From the NCBI RefSeq assembly GCF_963930865.1, contig NZ_CAWVOH010000001.1, positions 558,001-622,000 of the forward strand: a DNA stretch of 64,000 nucleotides. Reading direction: 5' to 3'. Position numbers and translations under genes: made by a program. Numbering within the stretch: position 1 is the stretch's first letter; the number at the start of each line of letters is the position of its first letter. Below, piece by piece: positions 1 through 7,719 of the stretch. The notes beneath the pieces are model-generated. The model worked only from the letters and a program-made list of their open reading frames with translations. It had not been told where the DNA came from and made no database searches. Origin of the DNA: Eupransor demetentiae. GTDB lineage: Bacteria > Bacillota > Bacilli > Lactobacillales > Lactobacillaceae.

Positions 1-1001
1 CGGACGACTTCGATAAAGGAAACAGCTGGCCAGTTCAAGACCTTCCAAGCCGACATCTTCATCAAGGAAAGAATGGCGCCGAGAATCATGCCGCCGATAA
101 TGGCCCAAACAGAAATATAAAGCGTGTACAGTAACCCATTTAAGAAATACTGCCAGTAGTGCAACATTGAAGTGTTGGCCGTGGTGTCCTTTAGCTTATG
201 GGCGGCATTCTTCAAGTAGGTCTTCATCAAATTCTGCGACTTAATTTCATTAATACTCTTGTTAACTTCGTTGATGAGCTCGTCATTGCCCTTAGCCGCA
301 GCAATGGCAGCGCCGGTTTCATCAGCCGACAAGTTGTAATCAGCTGGAATCATGGTCAAACTATGATCATTTTCGATGTAAGCTTCGGCAACGGGTTTTT
401 CAATGCCCATGGCATCAATTTTCTTGCCCTTAAGCGCCAAAACCAAATCGGAACTCTTATCCATTCCGACGACCTTGCTATCGGTGTACTTATCCTTGGC
501 CAGCTTGTATTGCAGGCTCGATGACTGTGCCCCGATGGTTTTACCGCTCAACTGGCTGGCTTTTTTCAATTGCTTGGCACCTTCCTTAGTTAGAAGGAAA
601 ACTTGCCCACCGTTGTAGTAGTAATCTGAGAAAGCTACGTTTTGCCGACGTGCAGGTGTTGGATTGATACCGCCAATTGCCAAGTCCGCCTTACCGATTT
701 CAACGGCAACCAAGACTGAAGCAAAGGACATATTCATGATTTGCAGTTTAACGCCCAAGTCCTTGGCAATCTTTTGTGCCACCTGGATATCAATTCCGGC
801 ATCCTCGGATTGACCGCCTGCCTTCGATTGAAATTCAAAGGGTGGATAATCCGGTGACAAAGCCACCTTCAGTACGCCACGCTCTTTAATGCTAGCGACA
901 GAGCTATCCGCCTGCGCACTTGACTGACCAATTAAAATCGCTAATGCGATTAAAACAGTCCCGATAATTAGGGCCCAAGCCCGATTCAACTTCTTTTCCA
1001 T
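1..1001 (-). CDS. Amino-acid ABC transporter, fused substrate-binding/permease protein (partial, 3' end outside window)
   Basis: Imports a polar amino acid. Residues 1-31 form a signal peptide (charged MEKK start, long hydrophobic run, ending QADS). Next comes a type-3 solute-binding domain (RGVLKVALSPDYPPFEF, then YYNGGQVFLLTKE and IGAQSSSLQYKLAKD). A permease domain begins near residue 290 with transmembrane sequence GLLYTLYISVWAIIGG. The reading frame runs off position 1, so the rest of the permease and any ATPase partner lie outside. The ATG at 1001 follows GGGAGGAACCCT. A T-box leader lies directly upstream, and its specifier suggests arginine. The fused architecture is that of GlnP-type transporters in lactic acid bacteria; the substrate is inferred. 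Confidence 0.88.
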   Translation of the reverse strand, partial: MEKKLNRAWALIIGTVLIALAILIGQSSAQADSSVASIKERGVLKVALSPDYPPFEFQSKAGGQSEDAGIDIQVAQKIAKDLGVKLQIMNMSFASVLVAVEIGKADLAIGGINPTPARRQNVAFSDYYYNGGQVFLLTKEGAKQLKKASQLSGKTIGAQSSSLQYKLAKDKYTDSKVVGMDKSSDLVLALKGKKIDAMGIEKPVAEAYIENDHSLTMIPADYNLSADETGAAIAAAKGNDELINEVNKSINEIKSQNLMKTYLKNAAHKLKDTTANTSMLHYWQYFLNGLLYTLYISVWAIIGGMILGAILSLMKMSAWKVLNWPAVSFIEVV

Positions 1002-1026
1002 AGGGTTCCTCCCGATTTTAAATAAT

Positions 1027-1275
1027 AAAAAAACGCCCTTTAGTTTCTAACTAAAGGACGTTTGCACGCGGTACCACCTTACTTATGCTCAAAAAGCATC
1101 TCTCACAGTCTAACAACCGTTGGCTCTGTAATGGGAGCTTCCATCAAGTGTTGGGTCCACCTGCACTCGTAAGACACGTTCAATTCTCTTCTAACTGATG
1201 CTTCACACTAACCAGCACCTCACTGGGAAAGAAAGAAAATTTACTACTTCTTACTCAACGTTTTATCATTTAATT
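1027..1275 (-). promoter_or_regulatory. T-box riboswitch, predicted arginine (CGU specifier)
   Basis: On the minus strand the antiterminator core AAGGTGGTACCGCG is at 1067-1080. The intrinsic terminator (arms ending at 1032 and 1062, then a T run) follows. Stem I can be folded by hand: lower helix GTAAGA with TCTTAC, upper helix AATTTTCTTT with GAAGAGAATT, loop strands AGTAGTA and GAACGTG. The loop matches the canonical GAA-specifier-purine layout, giving CGT (Arg) at 1176-1178. The AG-bulge region with AGTGTGAA is also present. Uncharged tRNA-Arg would permit read-through into the ABC transporter. Confidence 0.9.
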
Positions 1276-1281
1276 ATCATA

Positions 1282-1309
1282 ATCATATCATGGTTTTTTT
1301 ATTTGGCAA
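1282..1309 (-). promoter_or_regulatory. Promoter of the T-box/ABC transporter unit
   Basis: Minus-strand -35 TTGCCA (1304-1309) and -10 TATGAT (1282-1287) are separated by 16 bp, just upstream of the T-box. Confidence 0.5.
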
Positions 1310-1320
1310 CCTTTTTTCGA

Positions 1321-1352
1321 AAAAAAGGAGCAGGAATCTGAAATCCCTGCTC
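1321..1352 (-). terminator. Terminator after SemiSWEET gene
   Basis: GAGCAGG and CCTGCTC arms (1346-1352 and 1328-1334) are followed on the minus strand by a T run. Confidence 0.85.
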
Positions 1353-1373
1353 AACGAATTAATTCAATTATTA

Positions 1374-1646
1374 TTAGATAGCGGTTGCAAAGGCAACGAT
1401 TCCGAAGAAAATTCCGGGCAAGTTCGCTGCGGCAACGGCATAGTCACGGTGTTCCTTGAAAAGCGCATAGAAAACCCAAAGCGTGCAGTTCATGGCAGCG
1501 ACCAAAGGCTGCAATGGTTCACCCTTGTGACCTGCAAGGTTAGCCTGAATTTGAGGAATGTAAGAAACATACATCAAAACCGCCAAGACCGTGGCAACCC
1601 AAGAAACGTACTTAATGAACTTGTTCCAATCAACTGACTTTGTCAT
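1374..1646 (-). CDS. SemiSWEET/PQ-loop sugar transporter
   Basis: A 90-residue protein with three predicted membrane helices, typical of bacterial SemiSWEETs that dimerise to form a sugar facilitator. The PQ-loop motif is visible as YVSYIPQIQANL (about residues 26-37), followed by GEPLQPLVAAMNCTLWVFYAL, which is the second conserved block (residues about 42-62). The ATG at 1646 has AGAAAGAAGGAT upstream. The gene is monocistronic, with its own promoter and terminator. The family is clear, while the sugar carried cannot be read from sequence. Confidence 0.88.
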   Translation of the reverse strand: MTKSVDWNKFIKYVSWVATVLAVLMYVSYIPQIQANLAGHKGEPLQPLVAAMNCTLWVFYALFKEHRDYAVAAANLPGIFFGIVAFATAI

Positions 1647-1683
1647 CGCGATATCCTTCTTTCTTTATCTCGCTTACAAGGAT

Positions 1684-1713
1684 ATTATATGTGAACTATA
1701 TAACTAATGTCAA
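1684..1713 (-). promoter_or_regulatory. Promoter of SemiSWEET gene
   Basis: Minus-strand -35 TTGACA (1708-1713) and -10 TATAAT (1684-1689) with an 18 bp spacer. Confidence 0.7.
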
Positions 1714-1777
1714 GTGAAAAATAGAACAAATTGAAAATTCTTTTTAAAACGCCTTTATATCAAGATAAAATCAAAAT

Positions 1778-1834
1778 AAAAAGCCCTTATTTATTTCACT
1801 CGGCAAAGTATTAAGCAAAATAAGAAAAGGCTTT
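1778..1834 (-). terminator. Terminator of the ECF transporter operon
   Basis: Minus-strand arms AAAGCCTTTTCTTATTT and AAATAAATAAGGGCTTTTT are separated by a loop of about 20 bases and end in a T-rich tract. Confidence 0.7.
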
Positions 1835-1855
1835 CATTATTTAGTTTGATTATTT

Positions 1856-2680
1856 TTACACAAAGGGATTCCAGTACTGGCTGCCATTCCAGTAGCAAAA
1901 AGTAAGATTTAACAGAATCAAAAGGATGGTAATGATCAAACTGAAAAGATCCCTTCCCTGCCACTTTTCTTGATAGTACCAAGAACGCTTTTTTAGTTGG
2001 CCAAAGCGCCTAAGTTCCATCGCCTGACTAATGGCATTGATGTCTGCCAAGGTTGCAAAGACCAGCCGGGATAAGATTCGCGTCACGGTTTTAACACGGG
2101 CACCAATCTTAGTCCCTTTCCCCAGCGGATAACCGCGTGCCTCGGCAACTTGTTTTTGCATGATGAAATTACTTTGAATGTTGGGCAAGTAGCGCAAGGT
2201 AAGATTCAGAGCATACGCAACCCGATAGGGAACGCCAATCTTGTTCAAACCAGCAGCAAGCTGGCTGGGATTAGTCGTCAGCAAGAAAACGAGAGCTAAC
2301 GGCAAGGAAAATAGATATTTAAACAGCACAATACTTTCATATAAAAGCTGCTCCTGGGTTAAGGCAAAGTACCCTGAACCAAACAGAACATGCTTACTGC
2401 CATAGAGTTGAGCACCGTATTGTGGCGCCAGCAAATAGATGACTAAGAGATTCAAAAGAGCAAAAAGAAGGGCAAATTTAACGATTAAAGCAATTTGTCG
2501 CCAGCGAATCTGACTAATTTTCAAGGCCAGAACTGCCACCAGGGTCAGAATGACTAGGTAACGCAAATCAAAGGACAGCATCCCAGAAATCGTTAAGAGA
2601 ATAAAAATGAGAAATTTATTGCCCGCACTCAAACGATGAAAAAAACTGTCCCCCGCTTGATAAGCCAAAATAGAATCCAT
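1856..2680 (-). CDS. ECF transporter transmembrane protein EcfT (CbiQ family)
   Basis: A 274-residue membrane subunit that couples ATP hydrolysis by the ECF ATPases to the substrate-binding S component. It has several hydrophobic helices. The coupling-helix signature appears as EARGYPLGKGTKIG (about residues 180-193) and a second Ala-Arg-Gly-like segment as SQAMELRRFG near residue 223. It is the last gene of a four-gene operon: SAM hydroxide adenosyltransferase, S component, double ATPase, EcfT. It therefore serves a dedicated (group I) ECF transporter, not the shared module used by RibU and ThiW. Confidence 0.87.
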   Translation of the reverse strand: MDSILAYQAGDSFFHRLSAGNKFLIFILLTISGMLSFDLRYLVILTLVAVLALKISQIRWRQIALIVKFALLFALLNLLVIYLLAPQYGAQLYGSKHVLFGSGYFALTQEQLLYESIVLFKYLFSLPLALVFLLTTNPSQLAAGLNKIGVPYRVAYALNLTLRYLPNIQSNFIMQKQVAEARGYPLGKGTKIGARVKTVTRILSRLVFATLADINAISQAMELRRFGQLKKRSWYYQEKWQGRDLFSLIITILLILLNLTFCYWNGSQYWNPFV

Positions 2681-2685
2681 TATTA

Positions 2686-4320
2686 TTACCCTCCTTTCGC
2701 TGAATTTTTTTGGTACCAGGTATAGTCGCTGGGTTCAACCAAACGAGCAGCCTGACGCAAATCCTGATTAGCAAACAGCGCGCTAGGCGTCGTATCGGCA
2801 ACCAATTTACCCTGCTGTAATACCAACAAACGACCAACGTGATGATAAATTAAATTCACATCGTGGCTAATCATAATAATGGTGGTGCCGCTTTCCTGCA
2901 ATTCTCGAATCAAGTGCCAGAGCAGGTCAATATGATGAGCATCCTGCCCGGCAGTGGGTTCGTCTAGAATCAAAATCTTACTGTTCAAAACCGCTTGGCT
3001 AACAATGGCCAGGCGCTTTTTCTGTCCGAATGACAGGGCTGAAATTGGCCAGTGACGGTAGGCCCAGAGATTGGCAGCCCGAAGATATTTTTCAATGCGA
3101 CTTTCGACTTCGTCGTCACTGATTTGTTCCCAGCTCAGTGACAGAGCAAGTTCCTGCCATACCGTACTTTCTAGCAGGCTCAATTCGGGATTTTGGTGAA
3201 CATAGCCAATTAAGGGGCCACGTTTTGCCAGGGATAAACCTGTAATGTTCTTGCCGGATAAATCAATTTGACCAGCTTGAACAGGCAAGTAACCCGCCAA
3301 TAACTTGGCCAAGGTGGATTTACCAGACCCATTTCCGCCGACCAACGCCAGCAATTCACCCTGCTTGATGGTAAAGGAAATGTCTTTTAATACTTCACGC
3401 TGGCCGAAGTGCTGAGAAATTCTGTCAACTTTCAACAAGTCGTTACTGCTGGAATTTTCCAATTCAACTTTGGGTGCCGGAAGATTATTCTCGTTCTGAA
3501 AAACAGCTCCATCCAGTAAGGCAGCAATGGTTTCATCCCCCAAACCGCTTTCTTTCCAATAGCTCAGGTAAGCCGGTTCGGCTAAGCCCCACTCTTTTAA
3601 ATCACCTTGTCGTAAGAGTTCTTTTGCATCTCCGTCGTAGACCAAATCACCATCATCAAGAATCAGAACTTGATCCAGTCGATGGCTCAACACTTCCTCT
3701 AAACGATGCTCAATAATAATGATTGTTAAGCCATACTTAGCCTGAAGTTCATCAAGTAAAGCGAGGAGTTCTTGAGCAGAAAGCGGGTCTAATGCTGCCA
3801 AAGGCTCGTCCAAAAGAAGGACGGGATCTTCTTCCGCCAAAACGCCAGCCAAGGCGACGCGCTGCTTTTGCCCGCCGGAAAGCACTTGAGGCGATAATTC
3901 CAGTAAATCTTCAATCTGCAAACGTTTGGCCCAAGTTTGGACTCTTTGCTTCAAATCCACCTGGGCTAAATTATCATTTTCCAGGGCAAAGGCAATGTCT
4001 TCAGCAGCAGTCAGACCGACAAATTGTTGGTCCGGATTTTGTAGGATTGTACCCAGCTGCTTTGACCGTTCAAAGAGACTGCTGGTTGTGATATTTTTGC
4101 CCTTTAGATAGATGTCACCGCTAAGTTCGCCATCGGCCCCTGCCTGCAAGAGGCCGTTAATTAAGGCTGCCAATGTACTTTTCCCTGAACCGGAAGCCCC
4201 GGCAATTAGCGTTCGTGAACCAGTTGGAATTTCAAAAGAAAGTTCTCGTAGAGTTGCTTCCTGCTGGGCATGGTAACGGAAGGTTAAGTTTTGAATTTTC
4301 AGAGCTGTTGGCTTTGTCAT
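2686..4320 (-). CDS. ECF transporter ATPase with two ABC domains
   Basis: A 544-residue fusion of two ABC ATPases. Domain 1 has Walker A GASGSGKST (residues 41-49), Q-loop QNPDQQ, signature LSGGQ (147-151) and Walker B LLLDEP (168-173). Domain 2 has Walker A GGNGSGKST (328-336), QNPELS, the degenerate signature LSFGQ and ILDEP. The QNPD/E Q-loops are typical of ECF ATPases. The fused form replaces the EcfA1/EcfA2 pair and is common in group I ECF systems. It ends 6 bases before ecfT. Confidence 0.9.
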   Translation of the reverse strand: MTKPTALKIQNLTFRYHAQQEATLRELSFEIPTGSRTLIAGASGSGKSTLAALINGLLQAGADGELSGDIYLKGKNITTSSLFERSKQLGTILQNPDQQFVGLTAAEDIAFALENDNLAQVDLKQRVQTWAKRLQIEDLLELSPQVLSGGQKQRVALAGVLAEEDPVLLLDEPLAALDPLSAQELLALLDELQAKYGLTIIIIEHRLEEVLSHRLDQVLILDDGDLVYDGDAKELLRQGDLKEWGLAEPAYLSYWKESGLGDETIAALLDGAVFQNENNLPAPKVELENSSSNDLLKVDRISQHFGQREVLKDISFTIKQGELLALVGGNGSGKSTLAKLLAGYLPVQAGQIDLSGKNITGLSLAKRGPLIGYVHQNPELSLLESTVWQELALSLSWEQISDDEVESRIEKYLRAANLWAYRHWPISALSFGQKKRLAIVSQAVLNSKILILDEPTAGQDAHHIDLLWHLIRELQESGTTIIMISHDVNLIYHHVGRLLVLQQGKLVADTTPSALFANQDLRQAARLVEPSDYTWYQKNSAKGG

Positions 4321-4332
4321 AAGCTCACCTTC

Positions 4333-4887
4333 CTAATCTTCTTTCTTTAAACTGGCTTCCGCCAAGTTGTTTCGGGTAAATAAGTAAAGCAAGGTCGTTC
4401 CGATAAGCGCCGTCGAAAGCACGTTAATCACGGTACTAACGCCTCCCTGCAAAAAAACTTTGAGCGCCGGTTCCCGATAAAAAAAGATATCCAAACTCGG
4501 TGCGACCAAGCCCCAGGCCAGTGCGTTGGCAATCATTTGTCCTAGGTTAAAAACAATGACCTTAACAGCAGTCAATCGTCCCCGCAACAGGTGAAAGGGT
4601 CGCAATCCCGCCGCCAAAATAAAGCCATACAGGCCATCAGCCAAAACCCAGGACCACCAGACAGAGCCATAGGAAATCGCATCGTTAAGGCTGTGCCCAA
4701 TAAAAGCCGTTAAAAAACCGACAGCCGGACCAAAAATCAAGGCCAATAGTGAAAGCCAAGATTGAGCCACGTTAACCTGGGTATTGGGAATTCCAGTTGG
4801 AATGGCTACGAATTTGAAAAGGACTAGGAAAACGGCCGCCCCAATCCCAGTTGCCACAACCTGCTTTGTTGTTAATTTCTTTTTCAA
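4333..4887 (-). CDS. ECF transporter S component, UPF0397 family
   Basis: A 184-residue membrane protein with about five helices. It matches the UPF0397 pattern: KQVVATGIGAAVFLVL at the N-terminus, PNTQVN, LSLLALIFGPAVGFLTAFIGH, then YGSVWWSWVLADGLYGFI. UPF0397 proteins are the substrate-binding subunits of ECF transporters next to a double ATPase and CbiQ, exactly as here. In databases they are often named riboflavin-type by default. The T-box and SAM-hydrolysing neighbour argue instead for a methionine-related substrate (the MtsT proposal in the literature, from memory). The substrate is inferred. Confidence 0.8.
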   Translation of the reverse strand: MKKKLTTKQVVATGIGAAVFLVLFKFVAIPTGIPNTQVNVAQSWLSLLALIFGPAVGFLTAFIGHSLNDAISYGSVWWSWVLADGLYGFILAAGLRPFHLLRGRLTAVKVIVFNLGQMIANALAWGLVAPSLDIFFYREPALKVFLQGGVSTVINVLSTALIGTTLLYLFTRNNLAEASLKKED

Positions 4888-4890
4888 GGA

Positions 4891-5736
4891 TCAATTCTCC
4901 TTTTTGATTTTAATCGACCAGTCCTGCCCAGCGCCCAGACGATAAGCTTCTTCAAAGGAACCCGTTCGAATGGCAAGACCTAGGGTGTAAACCGAATTGA
5001 TGTAAAGCAGGGGCTGACTAACCGCAACTTCCGCAAAGGTCTTCACATAAGGCAAACGGGCCTGGTAACGTAACTGATTCTGATGGTAGATTTCAACCAA
5101 GAATTCATCGCCGTACTTCGCTTGGAATTCTTTTTCCCAGTCTTCGTTACTAATGTTCGTCCAAAGTGAACCGAAGTTAACATCGGTAATGTCAATGTTT
5201 CCTTCCAAGTACTCGCCATCGACCTTAGGTAAGTTCAAAGGCAACTTTTCGACCTTATCCGTTGGCAAAACTGGTCCAACCTCTTCAAAGCTAATCTGTC
5301 CAACGGCCAAACGCGCTCCGTTATATACATAGATATCACGTCCATGGAAAGTCGCTGATTTTTCTGAACCCGGCAGACGATCAATCTTTTCATCAATAAT
5401 TCGCACCTCTTCCAAACCGTAGGCCTGTGCTAAGTGAGTCAGTGTCCCGTTGTCCGGCGTCACAACATAGTGTCCAGTCTTCAACTTGGCAACCAGTGAA
5501 AGACGTTTAGAACCAACCCCCGGATCAACAACCGAAACAAAAACCGAACCCTTAGGCCAATATTTAACTGTTTGGGCCAAGCGAAAAGATCCTTCAAAGA
5601 TGTTAAAGGGCGTGATGCCGTGGGTTAAATCAAAAACCCGTACCGCTGGGTCCACCTGGTTGGCCACACCGTACATGGTTGACACCGCCCCATCCTTTAA
5701 TCCAAAATCCGTTTGTAAAACTAGTGCATTTGACAT
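4891..5736 (-). CDS. S-adenosyl-L-methionine hydroxide adenosyltransferase (DUF62 family)
   Basis: A 281-residue enzyme expected to split SAM with water/hydroxide into adenosine and methionine. Conserved blocks are LQTDFGLKDGAVSTM (residues 7-21), VFDLTHGITPFNI (34-46), VVDPGVGS (69-76) and VTPDNGTL (92-99); these cover the DUF62 active-site region. I chose the ATG at 5736 because GAGGAAAAGT precedes it. An upstream in-frame ATG at 5784 has no such site and lies in the T-box terminator. It is first in the operon with the ECF transporter genes and follows a T-box, linking the whole unit to amino-acid (probably methionine) supply. Confidence 0.87.
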   Translation of the reverse strand: MSNALVLQTDFGLKDGAVSTMYGVANQVDPAVRVFDLTHGITPFNIFEGSFRLAQTVKYWPKGSVFVSVVDPGVGSKRLSLVAKLKTGHYVVTPDNGTLTHLAQAYGLEEVRIIDEKIDRLPGSEKSATFHGRDIYVYNGARLAVGQISFEEVGPVLPTDKVEKLPLNLPKVDGEYLEGNIDITDVNFGSLWTNISNEDWEKEFQAKYGDEFLVEIYHQNQLRYQARLPYVKTFAEVAVSQPLLYINSVYTLGLAIRTGSFEEAYRLGAGQDWSIKIKKEN

Positions 5737-5763
5737 ACTTTTCCTCATTTCTTTTTTAGCAAT

Positions 5764-6041
5764 AAAAAATCCCAGGAATTCCAATTAGAATTCCTGGGAC
5801 GTCTTAAAGCCGTGTTACCACCCAGTTTCGGTGAAGGCTTACGTCGTCACCCTCATAAGGTACTCCCATTGGGAAGACCCGTCCGCTATATCGGGCGTAC
5901 CCGGATTCCACTTACGCTCAGGTTCGCAGAATCAAAAGCTCCAAGACCATTTTCGAAGACATCTTTCCGTTGATTCACACCAATCATCAACTCGCTGGGC
6001 GAAATCTATCTTGTACTTATCTTTTCATCACTTAAATTATG
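5764..6041 (-). promoter_or_regulatory. T-box riboswitch before the SAM hydrolase/ECF operon
   Basis: Minus strand: variant antiterminator core TGGGTGGTAACACGG near 5808-5822, then a strong terminator with arms TCCCAGGAATTC and GAATTCCTGGGA (5768-5799). Stem I shows a GATGA kink-turn element, the AG-bulge region with GGTGTGAATC, and loop strand CGAAAATGG. Depending on one base of register, the specifier is ATG (Met, 5948-5950) or AAT (Asn, 5949-5951). The regulated genes favour Met. Confidence 0.88.
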
Positions 6042-6047
6042 AAAATA

Positions 6048-6076
6048 ATTATAATATGCTCATTTACACCTGTCAA
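6048..6076 (-). promoter_or_regulatory. Promoter of the T-box/ECF operon
   Basis: Minus-strand -35 TTGACA (6071-6076), 17 bp spacer and -10 TATAAT (6048-6053): a consensus promoter. The remaining 150 bp to aspA is AT-rich and presumably holds the divergent aspA promoter, which I cannot place securely. Confidence 0.8.
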
Positions 6077-6225
6077 TAATTAAATAAATTTAAGATTACC
6101 TTATCAAACCAAATTATTCCGGCAAAAGCCCTGTAATGCCTGTCATATAAGCTTACACTTAATTACTTTTTTCACTTTTATCCTGTTAAAATACTCTAAA
6201 CGTAAAAGTCAAAAAGGAGTAAATC

Positions 6226-7665
6226 ATGCGCACAGAACACGACTCGATTGGTACTCATTCAATTCCGGACGATGCTTACTATGGTATCCACACCGCCCGC
6301 GCGATTGAAAACTTCCCCATTTGTGGGGAACAGACTTCCTTGGAACTGGTACGTGGCTTAATTGAAGTTAAATTGGCCGCTGCCAAAACCAATCTGGCAG
6401 CTGGCGAACTCAATCCAGAAGTTGGGCAGGCCATTATCAACGCTGCTCAAGATCTACTAAAGCATGATTTAAACCCCAAAGATTTTCCCACTTGTGCCAT
6501 TCAAGGTGGTGCCGGTACTTCCACCAACATGAACGTCAACGAAGTTTTGGCCAACTACAGCCTTGAAAAAGCCGGACATAACAAGGGTGACTACCAATTC
6601 ATTCACCCCAATGACCACATCAACTGTGGTCAAAGTACCAATGATGCCTACCCTACTGCTGGTAAAATCGCCCTCGTGCGCATGTTAGATGAGTTATTTA
6701 CTGCACTAAGCCAGCTCGACAAGTCCCTAACAGCTAAAGGTTTGGAATTTTCAAAGACTTATAAACTCGGTCGTACCCAGCTACAGGATGCAGTACCCAT
6801 GACTTTGGGCAACAGCTTTCATTCTTGGCAAGCTCCTCTTCGCCGCGATTTGAAGCGCTTAAAAGAAACGCAAAAAGAACTAGAAGTCATCAATCTAGGC
6901 GGTTCAGCCATCGGTTCGGCCATTAACGCCAGTGCCTACTATGAAAACCACATTGTCGAAGAATTAGCGGCTGTCACTGGCCTCCCCCTTCGTCAAGCGC
7001 CCGACCTCTTTGATGCAACGGTTAACCTGGATGGCTTCCTTTCACTATCAAGTCGCCTCAAGTCTTTGGCCATTAACCTATCAAAAATGGCTAATGATTT
7101 ACGTTTGATGAGTTCTGGACCCCGGTCCGGTTTAAACGAAATTCATTTACCAGCCAAACAAGCCGGTTCGTCAATTATGCCGGGTAAGGTTAACCCCGTT
7201 ATCCCCGAAGTCGTCAACCAAGTTGCTTTTGAAATGATGGGCTTTGACACGACCATCTCCGCTGCTGCTGAAGCAGGTCAATTTGAGTTAAACGCCTTTG
7301 AACCCATCATCTTTAAAAGTCTCTTTGCCGGTATCAAACATTTGACCGCTGCCATTGAAACGCTGCGCGTCAACGCCATTGATGGCATTACCGCTAACAA
7401 GAAGCAATTAAAGGAAGATTTGGAACACTCCGTTGCCTATGCAACCGCCATGGTGCCCATTCTTGGCTACCAGGACGCTTCTGACCTTGCCAAGGAAGCC
7501 ATCAAAAGCGGTAAGTCATTGAAAGAATTGGTAACAGAACGCCAACTCTTCACTCCTGAACAAATGGAAAAGATTTTCGATGTTGAGACCCTGGTCATTA
7601 ACCAACGTAGCGCTAACCACGGCTTGATTTTCAACACTAAGATTGAAAAGGATCCCAATCACTAA
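6226..7665 (+). CDS. aspA: Aspartate ammonia-lyase
   Basis: A 479-residue member of the aspartase/fumarase superfamily, which interconverts L-aspartate with fumarate and ammonia. Visible motifs are TSTNMNVNEV (residues 98-107), HPNDHINCGQSTNDAYPT (127-144) and the superfamily signature GSSIMPGKVNP (314-324) carrying the catalytic serine loop. Length and the N-terminal RTEHDSIGT pattern fit aspartase better than class II fumarase. The start is preceded by AAAAAGGAGT. The gene is single on the plus strand and ends at a terminator shared with the convergent gene. Confidence 0.92.
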   Translation: MRTEHDSIGTHSIPDDAYYGIHTARAIENFPICGEQTSLELVRGLIEVKLAAAKTNLAAGELNPEVGQAIINAAQDLLKHDLNPKDFPTCAIQGGAGTSTNMNVNEVLANYSLEKAGHNKGDYQFIHPNDHINCGQSTNDAYPTAGKIALVRMLDELFTALSQLDKSLTAKGLEFSKTYKLGRTQLQDAVPMTLGNSFHSWQAPLRRDLKRLKETQKELEVINLGGSAIGSAINASAYYENHIVEELAAVTGLPLRQAPDLFDATVNLDGFLSLSSRLKSLAINLSKMANDLRLMSSGPRSGLNEIHLPAKQAGSSIMPGKVNPVIPEVVNQVAFEMMGFDTTISAAAEAGQFELNAFEPIIFKSLFAGIKHLTAAIETLRVNAIDGITANKKQLKEDLEHSVAYATAMVPILGYQDASDLAKEAIKSGKSLKELVTERQLFTPEQMEKIFDVETLVINQRSANHGLIFNTKIEKDPNH

Positions 7666-7673
7666 TTCATATA

Positions 7674-7714
7674 AAAAAAGTAGCAGTCGAATTGAATCGA
7701 CTGCTGCTTTTTTG
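7674..7714. terminator. Bidirectional terminator between aspA and the PfoR-like gene
   Basis: Arms AGCAGTCGA (7682-7690) and TCGACTGCT (7697-7705) are flanked by A and T runs, serving both convergent genes. Confidence 0.85.
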
Positions 7715-7719
7715 TTGTA

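Noticed and set aside
1290..1637. 115-codon plus-strand ORF across the SemiSWEET gene
   Set aside because: It crosses the terminator and runs antisense to the whole SemiSWEET gene.
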